Positions 17,012 to 25,744 are shown, numbered from the stretch's first letter. The stretch is DNA of 37,826 nucleotides from Deltaproteobacteria bacterium (GCA_003135855.1 PNBD01000021.1:36737-74562), one strand, 5' to 3'. Notes: generated by a model from the sequence alone, not told the origin. Made by a program: numbers and translations.

Positions 17012-18250
17012 TTGGCAAAACCCAAGTTGCGCTTCGGCGCCTTCATGGCACCGTTCCATCCGATCGATGAAAACCCGACGCTCGCACTCGAGCGCGACCT
17101 CGAACTCGTGCAGCACATGGACAAGCTCGGGTACGACGAAATCTGGATCGGCGAGCATCACTCGGCGGGCTACGAAATTATCGCGAGCCCGGAATTGTTC
17201 ATCGCCACGGCGGCCGAGCGGACGCGGCATATCCGGCTCGGCACCGGCGTCGCGTCGTTGCCGTACCATCATCCGCTGATGCTGGCGGAGCGAATCAATC
17301 AGCTCGATCACATCACTCGCGGCCGCACGATGTTCGGCGTCGGGCCGGGCGCGCTGCCGTCGGACGCGACCATGATGGGAATCGAAGTCGCGAAGCAGCG
17401 CGATCGAATGGACGAAGCGCTCGACGTGCTGGTTCCGCTGCTGCATGGCGAGACCGTTACGGCGAAAACCGAATGGTTCACGCTCAACCAGGCGCGCTTG
17501 CACATCGCGCCGTTCACGCGGCCCGCAGTCGAGATGGCGGTTGCGAGCCAGGTCTCGCCGACCGGAGCGCGCGCCGCGGGCAAGCATGGTGTCGGTCTGC
17601 TATCGATCGGCGCGACCACGGGCGGCGGGTTCAATGCTCTCGCTTCGAACTGGGCGATCGCGGAGGAGAGTGCGCGTGACAATGGCACCAGCGTCGATCG
17701 CAACGCGTGGCGGCTGGTCGGACCGGTGCACGTCGCCGAGACGCGCGAGAAGGCGCGGGAGAATGTGCGCTTCGGCCTCGAGAAGTGGCTGTTCTATTTC
17801 CGTGAAGTTGCGGCGCTCGCGCTGGCGCCAGTGGATGGCGGCGATCCGATCGATTCAATCATCGCGAGCGGCCTGGCGGTGATCGGCACTCCCGACGATT
17901 GCATCGCGCAGCTAGAACGACTCCAAACACAGTCGGGCGGCTATGGATGTTTCCTTCAGCTAGCTCATAACTGGGCCAACTGGGAGACGACGCGCAATTC
18001 CTATGAGATGATCGCGCGTTACGTCATGCCGCATTTTCAGAGCTCGAACCTCAATCGCGAACAATCGCTCAACCATGCGCGCACCAACTACGCGGACCTG
18101 GTCGGGCAGCAGAAGGTCGCGATTGGTTCGCGGATAGCGCAGCACATCGCAGAGAAGGGCGCCGACAACATCCAGCCTGAAGTGCTACAGGCGCTCGAGG
18201 CCGAAGTGCGCGCGACTCAGGCGCATCAAGTGTCGAAAACCGGCAAGTGA
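17012..18250 (+). CDS. LLM-class flavin-dependent monooxygenase (412 aa)
   Basis: Bacterial-luciferase-like TIM barrel: N-terminus RFGAFMAPFHP, WIGEHHSAGYE with the conserved histidines, the FMN-binding region ASLPYHHPLMLAERI and RTMFGVGPG, and a C-terminal part longer than usual. It uses FMNH2 and oxygen to oxygenate a small organic substrate (alkanes, terpenes or alkanals in relatives such as limonene monooxygenase). The start codon is TTG at 17012; AAGGAG eight bases upstream decides it. It is divergent from the epoxide-hydrolase-like gene; the 262-nt region between them contains a 10-nt palindrome GCCCGCGGGC at 16806-16815. The monooxygenase/epoxide hydrolase pairing suggests alkene or terpene oxidation, by inference. 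Confidence 0.9.
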   Translation: MAKPKLRFGAFMAPFHPIDENPTLALERDLELVQHMDKLGYDEIWIGEHHSAGYEIIASPELFIATAAERTRHIRLGTGVASLPYHHPLMLAERINQLDHITRGRTMFGVGPGALPSDATMMGIEVAKQRDRMDEALDVLVPLLHGETVTAKTEWFTLNQARLHIAPFTRPAVEMAVASQVSPTGARAAGKHGVGLLSIGATTGGGFNALASNWAIAEESARDNGTSVDRNAWRLVGPVHVAETREKARENVRFGLEKWLFYFREVAALALAPVDGGDPIDSIIASGLAVIGTPDDCIAQLERLQTQSGGYGCFLQLAHNWANWETTRNSYEMIARYVMPHFQSSNLNREQSLNHARTNYADLVGQQKVAIGSRIAQHIAEKGADNIQPEVLQALEAEVRATQAHQVSKTGK

Positions 18251-18299
18251 TTGCTGGCGACGGCGTCGCGACTCTGCGCAAGGAATCGAGTGGCGAGGT

Positions 18300-19910
18300 T
18301 TACTTAGGCAGAACGAACAGCGTAATACTCTGTGGTGGCACAGTTGCTTTCAGGCTGCCACCTGACCAGGCCTGGTTAGATAGATGGGCAATCGAGTTGG
18401 CTGAGGTTAGCCGGTAAACTAGTGCGGAGCCACTAGCTGTAAAATTCGCTAGTGTGAGCGTAACCGGCGTCGAACCGGATAGAACCTTGTTAATTACCAT
18501 TACCGTTAGCGCAGAATCGGACGTGCGCTGAGCGGCGAAGGCTGAAAGCAGGTCCGGGTTCCCACCCGTAGCTGACACGCTGGTATCGCCGAAGGTGCTA
18601 TGGCTGCCGTCATAGTTGCGAAACATCTGCATCGCCTTGTAGGTGGGAGTCGTCGCGCCCGGCACGGTCCAACGAGTCGCCATGTTAAGTCCCAAGCGGC
18701 CGAAGATACCCAGGATATCGGCCTGGGTAGTGGCGCCGTTGATGTGTCCTTCTGCTCCCCAGTTGTACTCGGTAATCGCGAGTGGAGTCCCTGGATAGTA
18801 GTTTGTGGACACCCAGCCTGCTATCCGCGGGATCAGATTAACGACGGCGTTGATCCAGCTTTCGGAAACATAGTGCGGATCCCATAGCTGGCGGGTCGAA
18901 CGATTGCGCAGCAACTGCATGGTGGACGAGACATCGTTGCTGAACTCGCCCCCTTGCGGATAAAAGTGCACGCTGAAGACATCGATGGGGTGTCCCGCAG
19001 CCTTCCATTGACTGAGCAGCCAGGGCAGATAGTCCTGCCCACCCATCACGTTCTGCCGATCGGGAAACGCGCTCCAACTGTGTGCAGCGGCATATTGCTG
19101 GTCGTAGCCGCTATAGAGGTAGCCGTCCCATCCCCACTCCTCTGGCGCCACAATCTTTGCGCTCGAATCGATGGCTTTGATCTTGGCGGAGTAGTCAATC
19201 ACCTTGCCCCGAATCTCAGTCGCATGTGCACCGATCGGGTGGACATCTCGATGAGTCGAAAACCAGATGCTCGATTCATTGTCCATCAGATAGTAAGCGA
19301 GGCCGCCTTTCGCGGCAGGACCCCACGTAGACACCAGATGCTTCACCCACGCCTGCTCGGTCGTGGAACTATCGGCTACGTTCGCATCATTAGGGTTGTT
19401 ACCAGTGATGTTGGTGTAGCAATCAGATTTGACGCCGTTGCCAGCGTCAGGGTCCCATGGATCGGTACTGCATTGCGGACCGTATATTGCGACTGAGAAG
19501 CTCGACAAGATTGAGCGGTTGGCGCCCAACTTGGCTACCCACCCGATCATCGGAATCGTCAGCATCGCCTGGGCATTCTGAAGTTTGGACTGGGAGACAA
19601 AGGAATCGCCCGCCCCACCCGGCGTCGAGCTTGGGTACGGATAGCTTTCGAAGTACCAATCCGCATCGAGATTACGCGCGTTGATCAGCCAGTTGTAGCG
19701 TGAAGCGTTGTTACCACCATCGCGATTTAGTGGGGCATTCAAGTTCGCGAGCGCTGTCGAAGAACCCTCGCTGACACCGTAGATGAGCGGACTGATTGGA
19801 TGGCGGCCCGCACTTACGTTGATGCTGATCGTCACGGGTGCGTTCAGCACGGTGGCGCCAAAGCTTGCGAGACTTCCGAGCACGACGATCATCAGCGCAT
19901 ATCTGGACAT
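18300..19910 (-). CDS. Secreted glycoside hydrolase, GH44-like (536 aa)
   Basis: Signal peptide (MSRYALMIVVLGSLASFGATVLNA), then a GH44-type TIM barrel and beta domain. GH44 traits are the start ISPLIYGVSE, RDGGNNASRYNWLINARN (normally RWGGN.TSRYNW), YYLMDNESSIWFSTHRDVHP with the acid/base Glu, and LAITEYNWG with the nucleophile Glu. A C-terminal beta domain follows (SDSALTVMVINKVLSGSTPV, ending TLFVLPK). Relatives cut beta-1,4-glucans or xyloglucan. AAGGAG precedes the ATG at a rather long distance. The gene seems slightly less GC-rich than its neighbours, hinting at transfer. The RWGG-to-RDGG change is unusual but outside the catalytic pair. Confidence 0.85.
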   Translation of the reverse strand: MSRYALMIVVLGSLASFGATVLNAPVTISINVSAGRHPISPLIYGVSEGSSTALANLNAPLNRDGGNNASRYNWLINARNLDADWYFESYPYPSSTPGGAGDSFVSQSKLQNAQAMLTIPMIGWVAKLGANRSILSSFSVAIYGPQCSTDPWDPDAGNGVKSDCYTNITGNNPNDANVADSSTTEQAWVKHLVSTWGPAAKGGLAYYLMDNESSIWFSTHRDVHPIGAHATEIRGKVIDYSAKIKAIDSSAKIVAPEEWGWDGYLYSGYDQQYAAAHSWSAFPDRQNVMGGQDYLPWLLSQWKAAGHPIDVFSVHFYPQGGEFSNDVSSTMQLLRNRSTRQLWDPHYVSESWINAVVNLIPRIAGWVSTNYYPGTPLAITEYNWGAEGHINGATTQADILGIFGRLGLNMATRWTVPGATTPTYKAMQMFRNYDGSHSTFGDTSVSATGGNPDLLSAFAAQRTSDSALTVMVINKVLSGSTPVTLTLANFTASGSALVYRLTSANSIAHLSNQAWSGGSLKATVPPQSITLFVLPK

Positions 19911-20169
19911 GGTATTCGTCTACTCCTTAGTTTCAATCGAGTCGACGTCTTTCAGTGACAGGATGAGTCTAGCAGGCTCAGCCGCGCGCGAGAAGGCACC
20001 GCTTGGTCGCGAAGAGCAATACACGCACTCAAACGAGACAAATCTTCGCGTTTGATCTAGCGCTGCCGAAAGGCGAGACTTGCTACTCATTCGCATCGAA
20101 GAGTTCGAGCCCGATGACCGCGGGCCTGATCATCGCCGACAACAATAGAGAGATCAAGGAGATATTCTC

Positions 20170-20535
20170 ATGACTACACCGACCAATAACGAAGAAACAA
20201 CCAATCGCGCCGTGGCACTCGGGGCAGGTACCCTGGGCGCCAGACTTCAAGTTGCGGAGCACGCCCGACCAATTCGTATCGTTGAACGATTTGCGAGGCT
20301 CGCCGATTATCCTTGCCTTCTACCCAGCTGACTGAAGTCCGGTCTGCGGTGATCAGATGGCACTATACAACCAGATCCTGCCGGAGTTTCATCGCTTCAA
20401 TGCGGCGCTGGTAGGTATTTCAGTTGACGGCGCCTGGTGTCACGCCGCGTTCGCCAAGGATCGTAAGCTCCACTTTCCGTTGCTTGCTGACTTCGAGCCG
20501 AAGGGCGGTGTTGCCCGATACGCCGGTAACCTTCG
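20170..20535 (+). pseudogene. Peroxiredoxin (AhpC/TSA, Bcp-like) remnant
   Basis: AAGGAG precedes ATG 20170, whose frame encodes MTTPTNNEETTNRAVALGAG. After one extra G in the GGG at 20235-20237 the peroxiredoxin continues one frame over (APDFKLRSTPDQFVSLNDL, IILAFYPAD), then meets TGA at 20333-20335 exactly where relatives have the Trp of DWSPVC. The peroxidatic cysteine SPVCGDQ and QILPEFHRFNAALVGISVDG follow intact to ADFEPKGGVARYAG. The expected last 40-50 residues are absent; the sequence passes straight into a DsbA-like domain in another frame. With a frameshift, a nonsense codon and a deletion, this gene is dead. Confidence 0.85.
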
Positions 20536-20995
20536 TCGAATACGGCGACTCTGAATGCCCTTACTGCGGACAGGCGTATCTAGTAGTAAAAGCTATCCAG
20601 GAACGTCTCGGAGACCAATTGCGATTCGACTTTCGCAACTTCCCGCTAAGCCAGGCGCATCCCCATGTCGAGCATACGGCGGAAGCAGCGGAAGCAGCGG
20701 AAGCAGCAGGCGACCAGGGTAAGTTCTGGGAGATGCATGATCTGCTTTATGAAAATCAGCAAGCTCTCGAAGATGAAGATCTGGTCCGCTATGCAGGCGC
20801 TCTCGGTCTTGATGTGCCTAGGTTCATTCGAGACATAGCAGGCCACATGGTCCCGGAGCTCGCGTGCGCGAAGACTTTCGCAGCGGGGTAAGGAGTGGAG
20901 TCAACGGCACCCCTACTTTCTTCATCAACGGAGTGCGTCACGATGGATCCTATGATCTGGCGACACTGCTCGCCGCGATCGAAGAGGCCGCCTAG
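20500..20995 (+). pseudogene. DsbA-like thioredoxin-fold protein remnant
   Basis: From about 20518 a frame encodes TPVTFVEYGDSECPYCGQAY, the start of a DsbA/thioredoxin_4 protein with the redox motif CPYC, followed by FRNFPLSQAHPHVEH and GKFWEMHDLLYENQ. Near 20860 the frame breaks (one base lost or two gained) and the C-terminus VREDFRSGVRSGVNGTPTFFING...AAIEEAA continues one frame over to TAG at 20993-20995. The N-terminal start is missing because of the fusion with the peroxiredoxin remnant. In intact relatives these are, from memory, adjacent genes for thiol redox or peroxide defence. Confidence 0.82.
20679..20705 (+). repeat. Three tandem copies of GCGGAAGCA in the DsbA-like remnant
   Basis: GCGGAAGCA occurs three times in a row (20679-20687, 20688-20696, 20697-20705), encoding AEA-AEA-AEA. 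Relatives usually carry one or two such units, so this may be a slippage expansion; it does not change frame. Confidence 0.85.
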
Positions 20996-21043
20996 GTGAA
21001 GGCGAATTGGCGCGATAGCTAGCACGCACCGGAGATGAGTCTT

Positions 21044-21892
21044 ATGGAGCGGCGTCCATTTGGTTCCACCAAACGTCAGGTCGCGGTGATCGGTCAAGGT
21101 ACCTGGTACATTGAGCGAGGTCAGCGAGCCTCTGCGATCAACGCTTTGCGCGCGGGACTCGACGAAGGCATGACCCACGTAGACACCGCCGAGATGTACG
21201 GATCAGGCGCTGCCGAGGAACTGATAGCTGAAGCGATCGACGGCCGCCGCGATCAGGTTTTTCTCGTCTCGAAGGTTCTTCCGCAGCACGCCTCGCGCCG
21301 CGGTACTGTCACTGCGTGCGAGAATTCGCTCGCTCGCCTCGGGACGGACAGGCTCGACTGCTACCTGCTCCATTGGCGCGGCTCGTATCAGCTCGAGGAA
21401 ACGATCGCTGGCTTCGAGCAGCTTCAGCGAGAGTCGAAGATCCTCTCATGGGGCGTGAGCAACTTCGACGTGGACGATCTCGAGGAGGTCTTGAGCATAG
21501 CTGGTGAGGGGCGCCTTGCGTGCAATCAAGTCCTATACCATCTCGGACAGCGCAGCATCGAACACGCTGTGATCCCCTGGTGTGAGAAGCATCACGTCGC
21601 GGTCGTCGGCTATAGCCCGTTCGGCCATTCGGGATCTTTTCGCGGAGTACACACTGTCGCGGGGGGCGTGTTGAGCGCGATTGACGCCGCGCACGACGCG
21701 ACTCCGCGCCAGGTCGCACTGCGGTTCCTGGTGAGACGGCCCTCGCTGTTTACGATTCCGAAGGCATCCAGTCCTGAGCACGCAATCGAAAATGCGGGCG
21801 CCGGAGAACTCCGGCTCAGCAAAGGCGAACTAGCTCGTATCGACGAGGCTTTCCCGCTCGATTCCCGCTATCGCGGTCTGCCAACCGTCTAA
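21044..21892 (+). CDS. Aldo/keto reductase (282 aa)
   Basis: TIM-barrel NAD(P)H-dependent oxidoreductase: HVDTAEMYGSG carries the catalytic Asp and Tyr, SKVLP the catalytic Lys, and YLLHW the His. Substrate and cofactor loops follow with WGVSNFDVDDLEE, and the C-terminal NADPH motif IPKASSPEHAIENAGA. It resembles the YdjG/2,5-diketogluconate-reductase side of the family. Two ATGs lie in frame (21035 and 21044); GGAG at 21031-21034 touches the first and stands nine bases from the second, so the second is preferred. It sits 48 nt downstream of the redox remnant. Substrate unknown. Confidence 0.9.
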   Translation: MERRPFGSTKRQVAVIGQGTWYIERGQRASAINALRAGLDEGMTHVDTAEMYGSGAAEELIAEAIDGRRDQVFLVSKVLPQHASRRGTVTACENSLARLGTDRLDCYLLHWRGSYQLEETIAGFEQLQRESKILSWGVSNFDVDDLEEVLSIAGEGRLACNQVLYHLGQRSIEHAVIPWCEKHHVAVVGYSPFGHSGSFRGVHTVAGGVLSAIDAAHDATPRQVALRFLVRRPSLFTIPKASSPEHAIENAGAGELRLSKGELARIDEAFPLDSRYRGLPTV

Positions 21893-21926
21893 ACCTGGCT
21901 GCTCATACGCCACTGGAGAATGCACC

Positions 21927-22493
21927 ATGATTGAACAGATAACAGGTACTGGAATTGAGGAGGTTCGCAAACATTCGACGTGGTTCCTTGTCATGGGAGT
22001 CGCGTTGATTGTGATCGGCTGCATCGCGATCGGATCCGCGGTCGTCGCGACAATCATCTCAATGCTCTTTCTCGGATGGCTGCTGATCATCGGCGGGCTG
22101 TTTCAGATAATTCATGGTTTCGCGCGCCGCCGCTGGAGCGGCTTTTTCATCAATCTGCTCGAAGGCGTTTTGTACGCCGTCGCGGGTTTCATAGTCCTCG
22201 TCAATCCCGGTCTTGCGGCTATCACTCTGACTTTGCTGATCGCGATGCTCTTTCTCGCTTCCGGGGTGTTTCGCCTCGCCATCGCCTTTTCGACCCCGCT
22301 ACATCATCGTGGCTGGCACATCTTCAATGGCGCGCTTTCAATCGTGCTGGGCCTTTCGATTTGGGCTTCGTGGCCGCTGTCCGGACTTTGGGTGATCGGA
22401 CTGTTTGTCGGCATCGACATGATCTTCGACGGTTGGACTGAAGTGATGCTTGCGTTGGCCGTTCGCAGAGTGTTGGAAGCGGTCCCGGCCTAG
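21927..22493 (+). CDS. HdeD-like (DUF308) membrane protein (188 aa)
   Basis: Integral membrane protein with six hydrophobic spans in three hairpins, each resembling the DUF308 unit (FLVMGVALIVIGCIAIGSA, LFLGWLLIIGGLFQIIHG, LYAVAGFIVLVNPGLAAITL, LFLASGVFRLAIAF, FNGALSIVLGLSIWASWP, WVIGLFVGIDMIFDGWTEV). HdeD of Escherichia coli belongs to this family and is linked to acid resistance at high density. The gene follows the aldo/keto reductase by 34 nt on the same strand with GGAG before its ATG. Function here unproven. Confidence 0.9.
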   Translation: MIEQITGTGIEEVRKHSTWFLVMGVALIVIGCIAIGSAVVATIISMLFLGWLLIIGGLFQIIHGFARRRWSGFFINLLEGVLYAVAGFIVLVNPGLAAITLTLLIAMLFLASGVFRLAIAFSTPLHHRGWHIFNGALSIVLGLSIWASWPLSGLWVIGLFVGIDMIFDGWTEVMLALAVRRVLEAVPA

Positions 22494-22532
22494 GTGAGTT
22501 TCCGGCCGTGGTGCCGAAATTCGACGACACGT

Positions 22533-22560
22533 GAGTGCGACCCAGAGAGGGATCGCACTC
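22533..22560. terminator. Hairpin between convergent genes
   Basis: GAGTGCGA (22533-22540) pairs with TCGCACTC (22553-22560); the inner CCC and GGG can extend the stem with one bulged A. It lies between the HdeD-like gene (+) and the NTF2-like gene (-). There is no clear T-run, so activity as a terminator is only likely by position. Confidence 0.45.
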
Positions 22561-22597
22561 CGGTCGAAGCGACCGTCACATCCGTCAATCTGAGTGA

Positions 22598-22996
22598 CTA
22601 GCTGAAGAGAATCTCTTTGGCCTTCTGAGTGTCGACGTACTCGCGGATTCGGCGGACTTTGCCGTCTTCCAACTCGAATACGAAGCAGTATTCGTTTTCG
22701 TAATTCTTGCCGTTGGAAACTTTGCCGCGATTCGTAAGTTCGAGGATAACGGTATCGCCATCACAATAGGTCTTACGAATTTCGCTGTTGAGGCCTTCCG
22801 GAAAGATCTGACCCACCCCCGACATGAACTTCAATATCTCGTCTTTCCCGCGCTTCAATCCGGAAACGCCGGGCGTTGTGCCGGGAACCAGCCAACTGAC
22901 ATTGTCGGACATGTTCGCAAAGGCGGTCTTAATGTCGCCCTTGCCGAATGCGGTCCAGGTTTGCGTGACGAGGGCCTTGTTCTGTTCGCTGGTCAT
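22598..22996 (-). CDS. Nuclear transport factor 2-like / SnoaL-like protein (132 aa)
   Basis: Small alpha+beta cone-fold protein: N-terminal helix EQNKALVTQTWTAFGKGDI, the conserved Trp in NVSWLVPGTTP, and the C-terminal strand pair YCFVFELEDGKVRRIREYVDT typical of NTF2-like (SnoaL) domains. Members act as small-molecule isomerases, cyclases or ligand binders; catalytic residues are not conserved enough to choose. AAGGAG sits before the ATG. It is divergent from the RluA gene, with both promoters between 22997 and 23182. Confidence 0.85.
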   Translation of the reverse strand: MTSEQNKALVTQTWTAFGKGDIKTAFANMSDNVSWLVPGTTPGVSGLKRGKDEILKFMSGVGQIFPEGLNSEIRKTYCDGDTVILELTNRGKVSNGKNYENEYCFVFELEDGKVRRIREYVDTQKAKEILFS

Positions 22997-23182
22997 GACG
23001 ATTCTCCTTAAGCAGGGCGCGCGGTTCGGATGGAACCGGTCTCACGTGAGCCATCCGCGTTCGTCGTTTCGCAGATGGATTACGATTCGGCCCGCTCATC
23101 CTCATACCTCGTTTCTCGCAAACAAGTCGAGCACTATAGTTCCTTGACCAAAATGGGAGTCGAAGGAAGCACGACGCCGACA

Positions 23183-24070
23183 ATGATCGAGGGCAAGCAA
23201 TTTCGCGTCGCGTCGCGATGCGAACTACTTCCGTATCTAATCAGCCTGCCGCTCGGGCTGACTCGCAAGCGCGCCAAGGAACTTCTTCGATTTCGCGCGG
23301 TAACGATATCGGGCAAGTCGCAGGTTCGGCATGACACCGAATTGGAGCCGGGCGACGTCGTAACCATCGCGTTTCGAAAGGAGGCGCGCGGCGCGGTGCT
23401 CGAGCGCCACGGGCTGAGAATCGTTCATCTGGATGACGCGATCGTCGTGATCGAGAAGCCCACCGGTCTGCTTTCGATGGGCTCCGAGCGCGAGAAGGTG
23501 CGGACGGCGCATCGAATCTTGCAGGAACATCTGAAGGCCCTCACGAAATCCGTGCAGCAGCAGGTCTTCATCGTGCATAGGCTCGATCGCGAGACCTCGG
23601 GCCTGATGGTTTTTGCGAGGAGCGAATCGATCCAGGCTGCCCTGCAACACAATTGGAAAAGCGTTACGAAAAAATATCTCGCCATCGTCGAGGGCGTGCC
23701 GGCGAAGGACAGTGGAACGCTGAAAGATAATCTGGTCGAGAGCAAGTCACTTAAGGTTCATGCGGTCGAGCGCGGCGGTGAGCTGGCGATCACGCACTAT
23801 CGCGTACTCGGCGGGCATGGCGACAAATCGCTGCTTGAGCTTACGCTCGAAACCGGACGCAAGAATCAGATTCGTGTTCAATTGGCCGCGCTGGGTCATC
23901 CGATTGTTGGCGATCGGAAATATGGGGCAAGGACCGATCCCGCAAGGCGGCTCGCCCTCCATTCGTATGAGCTGAAGTTCAGCCATCCGATCTCGGGCGC
24001 ATCGATGGAGTTTCGTAGCAATCTGCCAGCCCGCCTGAAAGCGCTCTTAGAACGCAACCGCACCCGCTAA
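23183..24070 (+). CDS. RluA-family rRNA/tRNA pseudouridine synthase (about 295 aa)
   Basis: N-terminal S4 RNA-binding domain (LPLGLTRKRAKELLRFRAVTISG) followed by the pseudouridine synthase fold with the catalytic motif HRLDRETSGLMVF (Asp), then KKYLAIVEG and the C-terminal ETGRKNQIRVQLAALGHPIVGDRKYG. It converts specific uridines of structured RNA to pseudouridine in the cytoplasm. Several in-frame starts exist (23030, 23075, 23153, 23183); 23183 was chosen because similarity begins just after it and GAAGGA lies 15 bases upstream. A possible -10 box TATAGT is at 23135-23140. Target site not predictable. Confidence 0.9.
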   Translation: MIEGKQFRVASRCELLPYLISLPLGLTRKRAKELLRFRAVTISGKSQVRHDTELEPGDVVTIAFRKEARGAVLERHGLRIVHLDDAIVVIEKPTGLLSMGSEREKVRTAHRILQEHLKALTKSVQQQVFIVHRLDRETSGLMVFARSESIQAALQHNWKSVTKKYLAIVEGVPAKDSGTLKDNLVESKSLKVHAVERGGELAITHYRVLGGHGDKSLLELTLETGRKNQIRVQLAALGHPIVGDRKYGARTDPARRLALHSYELKFSHPISGASMEFRSNLPARLKALLERNRTR

Positions 24071-24107
24071 GTGAGACGCGGCAGCGTTCGGTCGTCGCGA
24101 GGAGAGT

Positions 24108-25253
24108 CTATTCTTCCATCAGGGTTTGCAGGTCGGAGATCGCCTCGACGAAATCCTCCATAAACTCTTTCACAACCGCGCGTGTCGATTTGACGCTGTC
24201 CACCAGTCCCACGCCCTGGCCGACGAAGTAGGTGACCAGTTCGCGCGCTTTCACGTTGCCCCGCTCGGCCGCGCGCTCAGCCGCATGCAGCGCGGGTTCG
24301 CTGATAAGACTCTGCAGCGGCATCGGCAACGCGCCCGGGTTGCCAGCGGTCTCCCACGCGTCGGTCCACGCGGAGCGCAACTGGCGCGAGGGCTTGCCGG
24401 TTCTGCCCTTGGAGCGGACGGTGTCGCGTGAGCGCGCTTCGATCATTTTCTCGCGAAAGATTTCCGAGGTCTCCGATTCGGTGGTGGCGAGCCACACCGA
24501 GCCGGTCCACACGCCCGCGGCGCCCATCGCCATGCAGGCCGCCATCTGGCGCCCGGTCATGATGCCCCCGGCGGCTAACACCGGCACGTCGCGGATCGGT
24601 TTTATTGCGCGCAGTACCTCGGGGATGAGCACCATCGTCGAGACTTCGCCGCAGTGGCCGCCAGCCTCGCCACCTTGCGCGACTATTATGTCCACACCCG
24701 CCTTGGCCTGACGCACCGCGTGTTCCGGCGCCCCGACCAGTGCCGCGACCGTCACGCCGTGCTGGCGGCCCATATCGATCATCGCTTGTGGCGGCACGCC
24801 CAGCGCGTTGGCGATCAGCTTGATCGGATGATGAAACGAAACCTCCAACAACTTCAGCGCATGTTCCTGTTGCAGCGAGAAGGGCGCATCGGGGGATCGA
24901 ACCCGACCCTCTTCGAGCATCTGCGAAGGTTCGATTCCATGCTTCGATAGAAGCTCACGGACGAAATCCTTGTGTTGCGCAGGGATACGCTCGGCGAGCA
25001 TCCGATGGGTCACGCCCTTCTCGTTCTTGATCGAGAGATTCTCGGGAATGAGCACGTCGATGCCGTATGGCTTGCCATCGATGTGATCGTCGATCCACTT
25101 GAGTTCAAGTTCGAGCTGGTCGGGCGTGAAACCGGTCGCTCCCAGTACGCCAAAACCGCCCGCTCGACTCACGGCGGCCACGACGTCGCGGCAATGGCTG
25201 AACGCCACCAACGGGAAATCGATGCCGAGCATTTTGCAGATCTGAGTATTCAT
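24108..25253 (-). CDS. Nitronate monooxygenase / 2-nitropropane-dioxygenase-like flavoprotein (381 aa)
   Basis: FMN-dependent TIM barrel with the family's landmarks: MLGIDFPLVAFSHC, SRAGGFGVLGATGFTP, DIIVAQGGEAGGHCGE, VPVLAAGGIMTGRQMAACMAMGA and WLATTESE. It probably oxidises nitronates or related alkyl nitro compounds to carbonyls. An alternative within the same superfamily is an enoyl-ACP-reductase-like (FabK) protein, less likely given the HCGE motif. The start at 25253 is chosen from family alignment; the upstream open frame to 25352 is not family-like. Convergent with the RluA gene. Confidence 0.88.
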   Translation of the reverse strand: MNTQICKMLGIDFPLVAFSHCRDVVAAVSRAGGFGVLGATGFTPDQLELELKWIDDHIDGKPYGIDVLIPENLSIKNEKGVTHRMLAERIPAQHKDFVRELLSKHGIEPSQMLEEGRVRSPDAPFSLQQEHALKLLEVSFHHPIKLIANALGVPPQAMIDMGRQHGVTVAALVGAPEHAVRQAKAGVDIIVAQGGEAGGHCGEVSTMVLIPEVLRAIKPIRDVPVLAAGGIMTGRQMAACMAMGAAGVWTGSVWLATTESETSEIFREKMIEARSRDTVRSKGRTGKPSRQLRSAWTDAWETAGNPGALPMPLQSLISEPALHAAERAAERGNVKARELVTYFVGQGVGLVDSVKSTRAVVKEFMEDFVEAISDLQTLMEE

Positions 25254-25452
25254 ACTGCCAACCCTGCCAAAAACCGAAGCATCGCGCCAGTCGCGGCGAT
25301 GATGCAGCTCCGCTAACATGAGTTTGCTGAGACTGTACCCCCCGATTGCCAAACCAGATAGGTGGTGGCACTATATCAGCTAAGACTATCCGTGCGGCTA
25401 GGAAGTGAGAGTCGCAAAACACAAACGGCCGATTGACTATTAGGAGCTAAAT

Positions 25453-25686
25453 TTGGACCTGGACACAATCGTTGCAGAGTTAAAGAGGGAAAGAGACCGG
25501 CTCGGTCGAGCCATCGCCGCGTTGTTAGGGGCGGCCGCGCCAGCCGCTGGCAAAAGAAAAAAAGCCGGCCGGCCAGCAGCCGGTCCGACCAAGAAGAAGC
25601 GCGGGGGCCTCACTCCAGCCGGCCGGAAGCGATTGTCGGAGATGATGAAAAAGCGCTGGGCCGAGCGCAGAAAGAAGGGTTCCTAG
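25453..25686 (+). CDS. Small basic, probably DNA-binding protein (77 aa)
   Basis: A short helical N-terminus (DLDTIVAELKRERDRLGRAIAALLG) is followed by a Lys/Arg/Pro/Gly-rich stretch with an AT-hook-like core (KKAGRPAAG) and the motif LTPAGRKRLSEMMKKRWAER. This layout recurs in many small hypothetical proteins of soil bacteria, as remembered. The start is TTG with AGGAG six bases upstream. Nucleoid or RNA binding is inferred from charge; no enzymatic motif. It is followed by a strong terminator, so it forms its own transcript. Confidence 0.8.
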   Translation: MDLDTIVAELKRERDRLGRAIAALLGAAAPAAGKRKKAGRPAAGPTKKKRGGLTPAGRKRLSEMMKKRWAERRKKGS

Positions 25687-25710
25687 ACACTTCATCGCGG
25701 ACACAGTTAG

Positions 25711-25744
25711 AGGGCATCGAGGAGAATTCCTCGGTGCCTTTTCT
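25711..25744 (+). terminator. Rho-independent terminator
   Basis: GGCATCGAGGA (25713-25723) pairs with TCCTCGGTGCC (25728-25738) around the loop GAAT, with one T-G wobble, and is followed by TTTTC. It lies 25 nt after the small basic protein gene and is the clearest intrinsic terminator in the window. Confidence 0.85.

Noticed and set aside
20333-20335. Selenocysteine reading of TGA in the peroxiredoxin
   Set aside because: The TGA is at the Trp position, and the peroxidatic cysteine codon TGC follows four codons later, so it is a nonsense change and not a Sec site. TGA is a normal stop elsewhere in the window.
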